Source: Aquimarina sp040786285 (GTDB lineage Bacteria > Bacteroidota > Bacteroidia > Flavobacteriales > Flavobacteriaceae). Taken from it: a stretch of DNA of 64,000 nucleotides. Where the stretch lies: contig NZ_JBFMKQ010000001.1 in assembly GCF_040786285.1 (NCBI RefSeq), forward strand, positions 1,240,001-1,304,000, written 5' to 3'. Of the stretch, positions 1 to 9,030 are shown one piece after another (position 1 is the stretch's first letter; each line of letters begins with the position of its first letter). The translations under genes were made by a program, and so were the position numbers. A model generated the notes under the pieces. The model made no database searches. It saw nothing but the letters and a program-made list of their open reading frames with translations, and was not told the DNA's origin.

Positions 1-1
1 T

Positions 2-1741
2 GCAAAAGCTGTAGTTGATGTTGTATATAGTGGAGGTGCAGAAGGATTGTTGAATTGGGCAAATGAATATTTGGGGACTGCATATGAAAGTGTTAAAGAA
101 CTAGCAAAAGCACAAAAAGATTTTTATAAAATAGATGCTAATGCCGGTACAATGAAATTGACATTGAGAGGATTTCTTGAAACAAATGTACTACAGATTG
201 TAGCAGTAGGTTTCGTAGTATGGTCAGCATTATCATATGTGTTGGTGAACTTCCTTAAAGTCAATATATATAAGCTGATCATTATTGTAGGTACTTTTGG
301 ATTAGCATTGGCCTTTTCAGGTAATGATTTGGTAAACTTTATTGGTGTTCCTATTGCTGGATGGCAATCATATGAAGCTTGGGCAGTTTCTGGTGTTCCG
401 GCCGCAGAGTTTTCGATGGATGTTCTGGCTAAAAAAAGCGAAACACCAGTATTGTTATTGTTCCTCGCAGGAGGAATTATGGTATTGACATTATGGCTTT
501 CAAAAAAAGCACGATATGTTGCCGATACAGAAATTAACCTTTCCAGAGAAGGAGAAGCTAAAGAACGTTTTAAACCTAATTTCTTATCAAGAGGGGTTGT
601 AAGAGGTACAGTGTTGATATCTCAGGGACTTGCTGCGATTACTCCAAAGCCTGCAATGGAATTTATAGAAAAACAATTTACCAAGCCAGTTATAGATTTA
701 CCAAAGGATAAGACATATCAGATGCCAGCTTTTGATATGGTACGAGCGGCAGTGAATCTTGTAGTTGCAGGAATTTTGATTTCTATAGCAACTTCTATGA
801 AATTACCACTTTCTACAACCTATGTGACCTTTATGGTGGCAATGGGTACCTCGTTGGCAGATAGAGCATGGGGAACAGAAAGTGCTGTATATCGTGTAGC
901 TGGAGTGTTAAATGTGATTGCTGGATGGTTTATGACCGCAATCAGTGCATTTATCGCCGCTGCTGCTGTAGCATTTTTGATTAATCTTGGTGGACCTGCA
1001 ATGGTTGCAGTATTATTACTTGTAGCTATATTACTTTTAGCAAGAAATACTATAAACTACAGAAAAAGAGTAAAGGCAGATAAAGCAGAAGATAGTCTTA
1101 AAAGTTCTGAGAGCAGTTCTATTCAAGGCGTTATTGAAGAAAGTGCAGATAATATCAAATCTTTCGTAAATAGAGGAAACAAAATTTATGCAAACGCCGT
1201 AGATAGTTTAGTAAAATACGATTTGCCTGCCTTAAAGAAAGGTAAAAAGGGTATTGCCAAATTAGATGCCGAAGTTGAAGATCTTAGAGATAATATCTTC
1301 TATTTCATTAAAAATTTAGATGAATCTAGTGTAGGAGCAAGTAATTTTTATATCAATATTTTAGGATACCTACAGGACATGTCACAATCACTCGAGTACA
1401 TTACAAAGGCAAGTCATAAACACGTAAATAATAATCATAAAAAACTTCGATTTAACCAGATCAAAGATCTAAAAGAAATTGAAGAGCAATTGAATGAGTT
1501 GTTTGGAAAAATTAAGAAAGCTTTTAGCGATAGAGAATTTGACCGTATTGATGCAATTATCGATGAAAAACAAGAATTATTCAATAGAGTAAATCAGAAA
1601 ATTGACAAACAAGTTGCAAGAACTAGAACAGAAGAAAGCAGCCCTAAAAATACTACCTTATATTTTGGGTTGCTGTTAGAGACCAAAGATCTGATTACCG
1701 CAACTATGAACTTGTTAACCACATATAGAGATAATCAATAA
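2..1741 (+). CDS. Inorganic phosphate transporter, PiT family, with C-terminal PhoU-like (DUF47) domain; 5' end outside window
   Basis: The reading frame is open to the left edge, so this is the C-terminal 579 or so residues of a longer protein; the TTG at 47 is not a credible start. The visible N-terminal part has repeated hydrophobic segments typical of PiT permeases, including a polar-hydrophobic segment with SIATSMKLPLSTTYVTFMVAMG, the second copy of the family signature (STT motif). After about residue 360 the protein becomes a charged, helical, cytoplasmic domain of roughly 200 residues resembling PhoU/DUF47. Such fusions are common in Bacteroidetes. It would import phosphate across the inner membrane by a cation gradient. 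A PhoB/PhoR-type two-component pair follows downstream behind a terminator, which fits phosphate control (inference). Confidence 0.85.
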   Translation, partial: AKAVVDVVYSGGAEGLLNWANEYLGTAYESVKELAKAQKDFYKIDANAGTMKLTLRGFLETNVLQIVAVGFVVWSALSYVLVNFLKVNIYKLIIIVGTFGLALAFSGNDLVNFIGVPIAGWQSYEAWAVSGVPAAEFSMDVLAKKSETPVLLLFLAGGIMVLTLWLSKKARYVADTEINLSREGEAKERFKPNFLSRGVVRGTVLISQGLAAITPKPAMEFIEKQFTKPVIDLPKDKTYQMPAFDMVRAAVNLVVAGILISIATSMKLPLSTTYVTFMVAMGTSLADRAWGTESAVYRVAGVLNVIAGWFMTAISAFIAAAAVAFLINLGGPAMVAVLLLVAILLLARNTINYRKRVKADKAEDSLKSSESSSIQGVIEESADNIKSFVNRGNKIYANAVDSLVKYDLPALKKGKKGIAKLDAEVEDLRDNIFYFIKNLDESSVGASNFYINILGYLQDMSQSLEYITKASHKHVNNNHKKLRFNQIKDLKEIEEQLNELFGKIKKAFSDREFDRIDAIIDEKQELFNRVNQKIDKQVARTRTEESSPKNTTLYFGLLLETKDLITATMNLLTTYRDNQ

Positions 1742-1766
1742 AGATCTCAATAGTGCATAATTATTG

Positions 1767-1799
1767 AAGGCCAGATAGGAAACTATTTGGCCTTTTTTT
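1767..1799 (+). terminator. Intrinsic terminator after the phosphate permease
   Basis: Arms AAGGCCAGATAG (1767-1778) and CTATTTGGCCTT (1783-1794) pair with one mismatch or wobble around a 4-nt loop and run into a stretch of seven T. It lies 26 bp after the permease stop codon. Confidence 0.8.
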
Positions 1800-1882
1800 G
1801 ATTTTGAAAAATAGAGTCTACGTTAAGAGAACGTTATCCTTATAAGATTTTTATGTTAGTTTATTGTTTCCTAGCTTTATAG

Positions 1883-1917
1883 TTGCGAAAACTTTCATAG
1901 TAACATAGTATATTTAC
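1883..1917 (+). promoter_or_regulatory. Candidate Bacteroidetes-type promoter for the two-component operon
   Basis: TTG at 1883-1885 and TATATTTA at 1909-1916 match the TTG / TAnnTTTG promoter pattern (last base A instead of G) with a 23-bp spacer. It lies 25 bp before the response regulator ATG. Confidence 0.4.
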
Positions 1918-1941
1918 ACAAGTGATATAATTCAAAAGAAA

Positions 1942-2625
1942 ATGAACAAAAAAGATATTACTATATTATTGGTAGACGATGAACCGGATATTCTAGAAAT
2001 AGTAGGCTATAATCTTACTGCAGAAGGATATCATGTTCTTACGGCAGAAAACGGGGTCGAAGCAGTAAAAATTGCTAAAAAGAAAAAACCACATTTGATC
2101 ATTCTGGATGTGATGATGCCAGAGATGGATGGTATTGAAGCTTGCGAACAAATTCGTAAACTACCTGATTTACAAAATACCATCATTACGTTTCTTACTG
2201 CAAGGGGAGAAGATTATTCTCAGGTAGCAGGATTTGATGCAGGAGCAGATGATTATATTACTAAACCAATTCGCCCAAAAGTCTTGGTAAGCAAAGTAAA
2301 GGCCTTGCTCCGCAGATTAAAAGAAGAGGATTCTTCGGATAACGTGGTAAAGATTGGAAGCTTGGTGATTAATCGAGATGAATATAAGATCGTAAAAGAC
2401 AAAAAAGAGATCGTATTACCTAGAAAAGAGTTCGAATTATTATCTTTATTGGCCTCCAAGCCAGGAAAGGTGTTTAAGCGAGAAGATATTCTTGATAAGG
2501 TTTGGGGTAACGAGGTTATTGTAGGTGGTCGTACTATCGATGTTCATATCAGAAAATTAAGAGAAAAGATAGGTGACAATAGCTTTAAAACGATCAAAGG
2601 AGTAGGATATAAGTTTGTGGTATAA
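1942..2625 (+). CDS. Response regulator, OmpR/PhoB family
   Basis: 227 residues, the normal length for this family. Receiver domain at 1-120 has the acidic pocket D12-D13, the phospho-acceptor D56 in LILDVMMPEMDG, T86 and the conserved K108 (ITKPIRP). The rest is a winged-helix DNA-binding domain with the GRTIDVHIRKLREKIG recognition-helix region. The next gene starts immediately after its stop codon and encodes the histidine kinase, so the pair is co-transcribed. The neighbouring phosphate permease suggests a PhoB-like phosphate-starvation role, but the ligand cannot be read from sequence. ATG start with typical receiver N-terminus. Confidence 0.9.
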   Translation: MNKKDITILLVDDEPDILEIVGYNLTAEGYHVLTAENGVEAVKIAKKKKPHLIILDVMMPEMDGIEACEQIRKLPDLQNTIITFLTARGEDYSQVAGFDAGADDYITKPIRPKVLVSKVKALLRRLKEEDSSDNVVKIGSLVINRDEYKIVKDKKEIVLPRKEFELLSLLASKPGKVFKREDILDKVWGNEVIVGGRTIDVHIRKLREKIGDNSFKTIKGVGYKFVV

Positions 2626-3705
2626 ATGGCAGAAAACTTTAAGAAGTCGTATAGGTTTGCATACCTGTCGTCTCTATACATAACCATAGTATTAACGCTC
2701 GCATTGAGCGTTTTTTTATATGCTCAATCAATACTCAACCCAGTATTCATAATTGGTTTTGTGTTGGTGTGCTATACAATTTGTTTTTTCATCATTCAGT
2801 ATAGAGTAGAGCGGTTTATTTATCGCAGAGTACGTAAAATCTATGATGATATCGAAATGTTGGATGTAAATACCGTCGAAGATACACCTGTAACCACAGA
2901 TATGAGAACTCTGATCAAAGAAGTTGAGAAATTCGCGCAACAACGAAAAACAGAGATAGAAACCTTAAAAATCAGAGAAGATTATCGTAAAGAGTTTATG
3001 GGTAATGTGTCTCATGAGCTAAAAACCCCTCTATTTACCGTGCAAGGGTATATTCTTACCCTTTTGGATGGCGCAATGAACGACCCGGTAATTTTGGACA
3101 AATACCTTAATCGTGCCAATAAAGGGGTAGAGCGATTGATTTATATTGTAAATGATCTTGATATGATCACCAAATTAGAGGTCGGTGACCTTAACCTTAA
3201 CTATACGAATTTTGACATTGTAGAATTGGTGCAAAGTGTATTTGATCTTTTTGAAATGAAAGCAGCTAAGAAAAATATTGCACTTACGTTTGATATGAAT
3301 TATGCAGAACCCATACTAGTGCATGCCGATAAAGAACGCATACAACAAGTGCTCTCGAATCTGATTGTAAACTCTATTAAATACGGAAAAGAAGACGGTA
3401 CTACAGAGGTAAGTATCGAAGATCTAATTCGTAATAAAACAATCGTTAGAGTAACCGATAACGGAGAAGGTATTGCGCAAGCTCATATTCCAAGATTATT
3501 CGAACGTTTTTATCGCGTAGACAAAAGCGGATCTCGTAAAGAAGGAGGCTCAGGTCTTGGGTTAGCAATTGTGAAACATATCATCGAAGCGCATCATGAA
3601 CGTATATATGTTGAAAGTGATTATCGTGTTGGGAGTGAATTTTCATTTACGCTGGAAAAAGTGAAAAAGTTTCCCGTAGTCGACATCAGTACTAAAACTA
3701 CTTAA
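2626..3705 (+). CDS. Sensor histidine kinase, PhoR-like
   Basis: 359 residues. Two transmembrane segments (about 12-34 and 38-58) with almost no periplasmic loop, so sensing is probably through the membrane or a partner, as in PhoR. HisKA domain with phospho-acceptor H130 in GNVSHELKTPL; HATPase domain with N box (NLIVNSIKYG), G1 (DNGEG), F box and G2 (GGSGLGLAIV). There is no PAS domain between the membrane part and HisKA. It begins right at the response regulator stop codon. Its last 63 bases overlap the 3' end of the glycosyltransferase gene on the other strand. Confidence 0.88.
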   Translation: MAENFKKSYRFAYLSSLYITIVLTLALSVFLYAQSILNPVFIIGFVLVCYTICFFIIQYRVERFIYRRVRKIYDDIEMLDVNTVEDTPVTTDMRTLIKEVEKFAQQRKTEIETLKIREDYRKEFMGNVSHELKTPLFTVQGYILTLLDGAMNDPVILDKYLNRANKGVERLIYIVNDLDMITKLEVGDLNLNYTNFDIVELVQSVFDLFEMKAAKKNIALTFDMNYAEPILVHADKERIQQVLSNLIVNSIKYGKEDGTTEVSIEDLIRNKTIVRVTDNGEGIAQAHIPRLFERFYRVDKSGSRKEGGSGLGLAIVKHIIEAHHERIYVESDYRVGSEFSFTLEKVKKFPVVDISTKTT

Positions 3706-4698
3706 TCCTCGATATGCATTTAAGTCTCTAAGTTTTTTTAAAGTGAATTCATTTTGAGTACAGCTCGGCACTAATTTATTTGTCGTTAAGCGTTGCGCAA
3801 GATATTCCTGCTCAAATTGCCCCGGCGTAGGGATAAAAAATGCTTTTTTCTTCAACTTAGCAAGATCCATTACAGTGGTGTAACCAGATCTTGAAATAAT
3901 AAGATTACTACTGTTTATAGTGTTTTCTAAATCCTTCCCCGTTAAATAATTATGGATTGTAATATTGTTCTTTACATATGTTTTGTGTGTATCCTCAATA
4001 ACACCTCTTACAAACACTATTTTTTTATCACTTTGTTCAAATTCCTGAAACAATTTTTGTTCTAATAAGGTGCGTTGTGGTTCTGGTCCAGAAAGTAATA
4101 CCATGATATCATATCGCTTAGGTATAATTTGATGTTCAAACCTACTCAAGGGGCCTAAATACGTAACAGGAATATTACTTTTTTTAGGGTGACCTAACTC
4201 ACCACTTAGATTAGGGTCATCTGCCATATCAGGTACCCAACATACATCAAATTTCTTGATGTATTTGTTATGCAGTTTTGTGCTAAACGAAGTTGTTTTA
4301 CCACTAAGAATAGTAAGTTGATGGGTAATAAAGACCGAAGGAATACTTTTGTGTCGTACGCCCATTCTATTATCCGAGATAATACCACAGTAGTCCTCCT
4401 CTTCAATAAGTTTTTTTATAGCCTTTTTTTCTGCACTAATGGCATGTGCAATCTTTGGACTGTTTAATAGCATTTTTATTTTAAAATTGCTGGCTTTTTT
4501 CGAATATTCAATGTTATAGGAAGGAAGTACTTTGGTTTGTAATTCTGGGTACTCCTTTTTTAGTAATGAAAGCGCAGCTCCATCTGAAGCAATAACAGGT
4601 GTAATCCCTTTACTTATTAACGCATTAATGATAGGTATACAACGAGTTGCGTGTCCTAATCCCCAATTAAGAGGGGCTACAAGTACTTTTCTATCCAA
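3643..4698 (-). CDS. Glycosyltransferase-like protein (GT-B, MurG/UDP-GlcNAc transferase-like)
   Basis: 351 residues. N-terminus LVAPLNWGLGHATRCIPI is the donor-domain glycine-rich start (GxGHxxR) seen in MurG-like and related Bacteroidetes glycosyltransferases. C-terminal half has IISRSGYTTVMDLAKLKKKAFFIPTPGQFEQEYLAQRL, which matches the GT-B nucleotide-sugar binding region (SRSGxxT, PxPGQxEQ). No signal peptide; probably cytoplasmic or membrane-associated. The sugar and acceptor are unknown. The gene runs convergently into the histidine kinase and overlaps its final 63 bases, an unusually long tail overlap. Confidence 0.75.
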   Translation of the reverse strand: MDRKVLVAPLNWGLGHATRCIPIINALISKGITPVIASDGAALSLLKKEYPELQTKVLPSYNIEYSKKASNFKIKMLLNSPKIAHAISAEKKAIKKLIEEEDYCGIISDNRMGVRHKSIPSVFITHQLTILSGKTTSFSTKLHNKYIKKFDVCWVPDMADDPNLSGELGHPKKSNIPVTYLGPLSRFEHQIIPKRYDIMVLLSGPEPQRTLLEQKLFQEFEQSDKKIVFVRGVIEDTHKTYVKNNITIHNYLTGKDLENTINSSNLIISRSGYTTVMDLAKLKKKAFFIPTPGQFEQEYLAQRLTTNKLVPSCTQNEFTLKKLRDLNAYRGLSSFSTDVDYGKLFHFFQRK

Positions 4699-4910
4699 AT
4701 GTTCTAGTTTTTAGGTTGTTAAAGTGATTAGCTATTTCATCATAATAATAAAGTTAATCCTATTTCTGTGTCCGTATATTTCCTTAATTTTACCAAAAAA
4801 TTATCTTTAAGTATAGTGTTGTAATAGTCGTTTTTCTAATAAAGAAATATAGAATTCATGTAACACAATAGTAATCCTTAAGACTAGTAAATAAGAAATA
4901 TCGAGAATTA

Positions 4911-5585
4911 GTGGGAAGTAAGAATAAGTTAAAACGATTTAACGAGAATAAAACCTTTGATAACGTAGTAGAACCTACTCGTGAGGAAGTACTTAATAAT
5001 ACTCATGGGTATAAAGGAAAATGGAATGATAAATTCTTCAAAAATCAAAACCCAATAGTACTCGAATTAGGTTGTGGAAAAGGAGAATATACGGTGGGTC
5101 TTGCCGAAAAATATCCAGATAAAAACTTTATAGGAATTGATATTAAAGGAGCACGTTTTTGGCGTGGTGCTAAAACCGCGATCGAGGAAAAAATGAATAA
5201 TGTAGGTTTTATCAGAACGCAAATAGAGTTGGTGGATCATATTTTTGAAGCAGAAGAGGTTGATGAGATTTGGATTACATTTCCTGATCCACAAATAAAA
5301 TATAAACGTACAAAGCATAGAATGACCAATACAACGTTCTTACAACGCTACAAAAAGATCCTTAAATCAGACGGAATTATACACCTCAAAACAGATAGTG
5401 AATTTATGCATGGATACACCTTAGGATTATTACATGGAGAAGGTCATGAAGTGTTATATGCCAATCATAATGTCTATCATAATGAAGGATCCCCAGAGGT
5501 GGTGACTGCAATTCAAACTTTTTATGAAAAACAATATTTAGAAAAAAATAAACCAATAACTTACATCCAGTTTAGGATCGTGTAA
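4911..5585 (+). CDS. trmB: tRNA (guanine-N7-)-methyltransferase
   Basis: 224 residues, usual TrmB length. SAM-binding motif VLELGCGKGEYTVGLAEKY is followed by FIGIDIKGARFWRGAK, and the family signature ITFPDPQIKYKRTKHR lies in the middle (PDPQ plus basic run). It methylates G46 of tRNA variable loops using SAM. The start is GTG at 4911, giving the N-terminus GSKNKLKRF common in Bacteroidetes homologues; no in-frame ATG gives a better one. The LysE-type gene follows after 14 bp, suggesting co-transcription. Confidence 0.92.
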   Translation: MGSKNKLKRFNENKTFDNVVEPTREEVLNNTHGYKGKWNDKFFKNQNPIVLELGCGKGEYTVGLAEKYPDKNFIGIDIKGARFWRGAKTAIEEKMNNVGFIRTQIELVDHIFEAEEVDEIWITFPDPQIKYKRTKHRMTNTTFLQRYKKILKSDGIIHLKTDSEFMHGYTLGLLHGEGHEVLYANHNVYHNEGSPEVVTAIQTFYEKQYLEKNKPITYIQFRIV

Positions 5586-5599
5586 TCGGAGTCGTTATT

Positions 5600-6229
5600 T
5601 TGGAAACTACCAAACTGTTTTTAGTCACTTTTTTTGCATCACTAGTAGGGGTGATCCCTCCTGGATTGGTAAATATGACAGTTGCTAGAACTTGTCTCGA
5701 AAGAGGTAAAAAAAACGGAATTCTAGTGGCGATAGGAGCTTCAATAGTTGTCTTATGTCAGGCACTTGTTGCCATTCTTTTGGCTAAATATATTTTCTTT
5801 AACCCATTTGTGAAAAATATTCTACTTCGTACGGGAGCAGTCATCTTTTTTCTCATGGCAATTTATTTTTTTACTAAAGCAAAACAAAGAGGAACAAAGA
5901 TTAAAGTATATAGAAACAGAGGTACCCGAAGTTTTTTTAAGGGGATGATCATATCAGCGATTAATGTATTACCTATCCCCTATTTTGTAGCCATAGCTGC
6001 GGGGATGAGTGTTAGCGGTAAAATAGAATATGATGCCATACGAATTACTGTCTTTGCCATAGCAGCAGGAGCCGGAACATTTGTAACGCTCTATTTTTAT
6101 GTGTTCTCCTTTCTGAAGATTGAAAAAAAGACGACATCGATCACCAAGTATACTAATTATTTTATGGGCATATTAATGCTGATTTTGGTAATCATTACTT
6201 TAGCAAGAATAATTTATACATGGGAGTAA
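5600..6229 (+). CDS. LysE-family (RhtB-like) membrane exporter
   Basis: 209 residues with about six hydrophobic helices. The N-terminal LVGVIPPGLVNMTVARTCLERGKKNG matches the LysE signature, in which PPG is followed by a helix. Family members export amino acids or similar small compounds; the substrate is not evident. Start is TTG at 5600, and no upstream ATG exists before the trmB stop. Its 3' end overlaps the following alkyltransferase-like gene by 10 bp, so translation is probably coupled. Confidence 0.8.
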   Translation: METTKLFLVTFFASLVGVIPPGLVNMTVARTCLERGKKNGILVAIGASIVVLCQALVAILLAKYIFFNPFVKNILLRTGAVIFFLMAIYFFTKAKQRGTKIKVYRNRGTRSFFKGMIISAINVLPIPYFVAIAAGMSVSGKIEYDAIRITVFAIAAGAGTFVTLYFYVFSFLKIEKKTTSITKYTNYFMGILMLILVIITLARIIYTWE

Positions 6230-6558
6230 AAAAAGATGACGCAAATTTCTTCGATAGAGTCTATAAAGTTGCCAGACAGATACCGCATGGCAGAGTAACC
6301 TCTTATGGGTCAATAGCCAAATATCTAGGAGCTGCTCGTAGTGCCCGCATGGTAGGCTGGGCAATGAATGCTTGTGATGGTCGCGAGGATGTACCTGCAC
6401 ATCGTGTGGTTAATCGTAAAGGAATTTTAACCGGGAAACACCATTTTCAAGGAACCAATTTAATGCAACAACTTCTAGAAAGTGAAGGGATAGAAGTAGT
6501 AGATAATCAAATACAAAATTTTGAAAAAGTGTTTTGGGATCCTATGCAGGAGTTATAG
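6220..6558 (+). CDS. Alkyltransferase-like protein (ATL, MGMT fold, no catalytic cysteine)
   Basis: 112 residues matching the C-terminal DNA-binding domain of O6-methylguanine-DNA methyltransferase: IPHGRVTSYGSIAKYLG, helix-turn-helix with GWAMNAC, then the active-site region. Where the methyltransferase has PCHRV this protein has PAHRV, so the alkyl-accepting Cys is Ala. Family knowledge: such ATL proteins bind alkylated bases and hand the lesion to nucleotide excision repair. ATG start overlaps the LysE gene by 10 bp. Confidence 0.88.
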   Translation: MGVKKDDANFFDRVYKVARQIPHGRVTSYGSIAKYLGAARSARMVGWAMNACDGREDVPAHRVVNRKGILTGKHHFQGTNLMQQLLESEGIEVVDNQIQNFEKVFWDPMQEL

Positions 6559-6682
6559 AAATCTTTAGATATCCCATTATTTCCTAATTTTTGAAAAATT
6601 TACAAATACTCACATATTACAAATAGCGATACTGTTATAAATCATTTCGATTTTAGAGCTTTATAATCTTAACTTTTCGACC

Positions 6683-6691
6683 TATCTTTGC
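6683..6691 (+). promoter_or_regulatory. Promoter -7 element for mrp-nfu
   Basis: TATCTTTGC at 6683-6691 is a perfect match to TAnnTTTG and lies 51 bp before the mrp ATG. No clear TTG -33 element is visible. Confidence 0.5.
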
Positions 6692-6741
6692 ATTTAGAAT
6701 CAATCTAGATTATTGATTAGTTAGAAAAAGAAAAAATACGC

Positions 6742-7881
6742 ATGAAGCTAGAAAAATCTGAGATACTTAAAGCACTAGAAGAGATTACTGTTGCCGGAGA
6801 AGGAAAGAATATGGTAGAGAGTGGTGCTGTAAAAAATGTAATTACTTTTGGAGATGAGGTCGTTGTAGATTTGGTGTTATCTACACCAGCATTACATATA
6901 CGTAAACGAGCAGAAGTAGATGTGATGAAAGTGATTCATGAAAAAGTATATGAGAAAGCAAAAATAAAAGTAAATATCAAGGTTGAAGCACCAGCAGCTC
7001 AACCCCAGAAAAATGAAATCAAAGGAAAAGCTATTCCGGGGATATCTAATATTATTGCCGTTGCTTCTGGTAAAGGAGGCGTGGGTAAATCTACGGTAAC
7101 ATCCAATTTAGCTGTTACATTAGCCAAAATGGGCTTTAAGGTAGGGCTTTTGGATGCAGATATTTATGGCCCATCGGCTCCGATTATGTTTGATGTAGAA
7201 CGAGAAAGACCACTTTCTGTTAAGGTTGGAGATAAATCTAAAATGAAACCTATAGAAAATTATGGAGTAAAGATTTTATCGATAGGGTTTTTTACACAAC
7301 CTAACCAAGCTGTGGTTTGGAGAGGACCAATGGCTGCAAAAGCATTAAATCAAATGATCTTTGATGCCGCTTGGGGAGAACTTGATTTTATGTTAATTGA
7401 CCTACCTCCGGGAACAGGAGATATTCATTTATCGATTATGCAGTCATTACCAATAACTGGAGCTGTGGTTGTTAGTACTCCGCAAAATGTGGCATTGGCA
7501 GATGCTAGAAAAGGTGTGGCAATGTTTCAGCAGGATAGTATTAATGTGCCAGTGCTGGGGATTGTAGAAAACATGGCGTATTTTACTCCAGATGAGCTTC
7601 CTAATAATAGATATTATATCTTTGGTAAAGAAGGAGCCAAGAACCTTGCAGAGGATATCGAAGTTCCATTTTTAGGAGAAATTCCTTTAGTACAAAGTAT
7701 TCGTGAAGCTGGTGATGTGGGTAGACCGGCAGCTTTGCAAACCGCAACTCCTACCGAAAAAGCGTTCGAGGAATTAACTAGAAATGTAGTACAGGAAGTA
7801 GTAAATAGAAACGAAAATTTACCACCTACCGAAGCAATTAAAATAACAACAATGGCAGGGTGTTCTGCAGTAAAAAAATAG
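6742..7881 (+). CDS. mrp: Mrp/ApbC/NBP35-family iron-sulfur cluster carrier ATPase
   Basis: 379 residues. N-terminal DUF59-like domain (1-90) followed by a P-loop ATPase. Deviant Walker A SGKGGVGKST ends at about residue 118; LLDADIYGPSAP is the switch I region and LIDLPPGTGD the switch II region. Family proteins bind and transfer [4Fe-4S] clusters to apoproteins in the cytoplasm. The usual CPxC after ENM is replaced by ENMAYFTPDELPNNRYY, so cluster binding by that pair is not possible; I recall the same substitution in other Bacteroidetes. An Nfu gene follows 3 bp later, supporting an Fe-S role. Confidence 0.9.
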   Translation: MKLEKSEILKALEEITVAGEGKNMVESGAVKNVITFGDEVVVDLVLSTPALHIRKRAEVDVMKVIHEKVYEKAKIKVNIKVEAPAAQPQKNEIKGKAIPGISNIIAVASGKGGVGKSTVTSNLAVTLAKMGFKVGLLDADIYGPSAPIMFDVERERPLSVKVGDKSKMKPIENYGVKILSIGFFTQPNQAVVWRGPMAAKALNQMIFDAAWGELDFMLIDLPPGTGDIHLSIMQSLPITGAVVVSTPQNVALADARKGVAMFQQDSINVPVLGIVENMAYFTPDELPNNRYYIFGKEGAKNLAEDIEVPFLGEIPLVQSIREAGDVGRPAALQTATPTEKAFEELTRNVVQEVVNRNENLPPTEAIKITTMAGCSAVKK

Positions 7882-7884
7882 AAT

Positions 7885-8124
7885 ATGACTTCTGAAGAAT
7901 TAAGAGTAAACGTTGAAAAGGCGTTAGATGAGATTAGACCTTTTTTAGAAAGTGACGGAGGTAATATTTCTTTAGTTTCTATTGAAGATGACAAAAGAGT
8001 AAAGGTTCAGTTAGAAGGAGCTTGTGTAGGGTGCAGTGTGAACCAGATGACATTAAAATCCGGTGTAGAAATGACCATCAAAAAGTATGCACCTCAGATT
8101 GAAGAAGTGTTGAATGTAGAGTAG
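7885..8124 (+). CDS. NifU-like C-terminal domain protein (Nfu) Fe-S scaffold
   Basis: 79 residues, a stand-alone Nfu domain. IRPFLESDGGNISLVSIED is the N-terminal signature and GACVGCSVNQMTLKSGVE carries the CxxC that would hold a bridging [4Fe-4S] cluster in a dimer. It is separated by 3 bp from mrp, so both are made from one transcript and probably act in the same cluster delivery route. Confidence 0.92.
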   Translation: MTSEELRVNVEKALDEIRPFLESDGGNISLVSIEDDKRVKVQLEGACVGCSVNQMTLKSGVEMTIKKYAPQIEEVLNVE

Positions 8125-8130
8125 TTCTAT

Positions 8131-9030
8131 TTATTCTTTAGAAATAAAATCAGTTAATTTTGTAGGTCCTTCCAAAGGAATTTTAACAATCTTAAGTGTA
8201 CCATCTTCAGTAGTCGAAATTTGCCATTTAATAAGGGTAATATTTCCATTTTCTATCTCAATCCCGGTAATACATCTTGGGTGTACACAGCTACCATCAT
8301 TAAAGAGGTTTAACCCTCCTGCTTCAGGAAATCTAGGGCGATGTGTATGCCCCATTATAGTGAATAGATTCTTATTGTTTGCAATCCATTTTTTGATTCT
8401 ACGCTCTATTCGAATGGTTTCTTTAAAATTTTGTGCAGGACTAGTGGGGTCAGAGATGCCAATAACCTGCAAAGGTTTCCATAAGACACGAACCAAAAAT
8501 CTATGGATTCTCCATCCGTTATAATTCATAAAATCTGCTTGATGCCCATGCAAAAGAAAAAGCTCTTGTTTTGTGTTTTTATGCTTTAAGAGGATAGCCT
8601 CTTCATATTTTATGTTAGGAAAAAGAGGAACTTCTTTACCCGTTTTATGATCTAGATAATGACTAAGGTGTTTTTTTACATATTTTGGATTTCTATATAC
8701 CATATCATGATTTCCCCAGATCATTTCTAACCTGTCCTCATTATAAAATAACTGAAGTAATTCATATATGTTTTTATGTGCTCTTAGAATCATATTAAAA
8801 CTAAGGTTCTCCCATAACTCGTCTCCATCTCCTAATTCACAATAGGTAAATCCTTCTTTATAATAATGTTGTAGCGCATGAAAATAAATATTCCTATTAT
8901 TAGCAAATTCATCTGCAAAACTATTATCGCCACGATGGCAGTCACTAAAAAGTATAAACTTAGAACTATCATCAAACGGAATTACTTTTGCATTTTTATA
9001 AGCACGATCCAGCCGGGATTGAGAAGACAT
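8131..9030 (-). CDS. Calcineurin-like metallophosphoesterase
   Basis: 299 residues. Metal-binding motifs appear in order: FSDCHRGD, GDGDELWEN, WGNHDMVY, LLHGHQAD and MGHTHRP. These are the five blocks of the metallophosphoesterase fold. No signal peptide or membrane segment. The DxH motif is DCH and the second block is GDGDE, resembling LpxH/UDP-diacylglucosamine-type and other Bacteroidetes enzymes, but the substrate cannot be decided. Convergent with nfu (6 bp apart). Confidence 0.8.
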   Translation of the reverse strand: MSSQSRLDRAYKNAKVIPFDDSSKFILFSDCHRGDNSFADEFANNRNIYFHALQHYYKEGFTYCELGDGDELWENLSFNMILRAHKNIYELLQLFYNEDRLEMIWGNHDMVYRNPKYVKKHLSHYLDHKTGKEVPLFPNIKYEEAILLKHKNTKQELFLLHGHQADFMNYNGWRIHRFLVRVLWKPLQVIGISDPTSPAQNFKETIRIERRIKKWIANNKNLFTIMGHTHRPRFPEAGGLNLFNDGSCVHPRCITGIEIENGNITLIKWQISTTEDGTLKIVKIPLEGPTKLTDFISKE

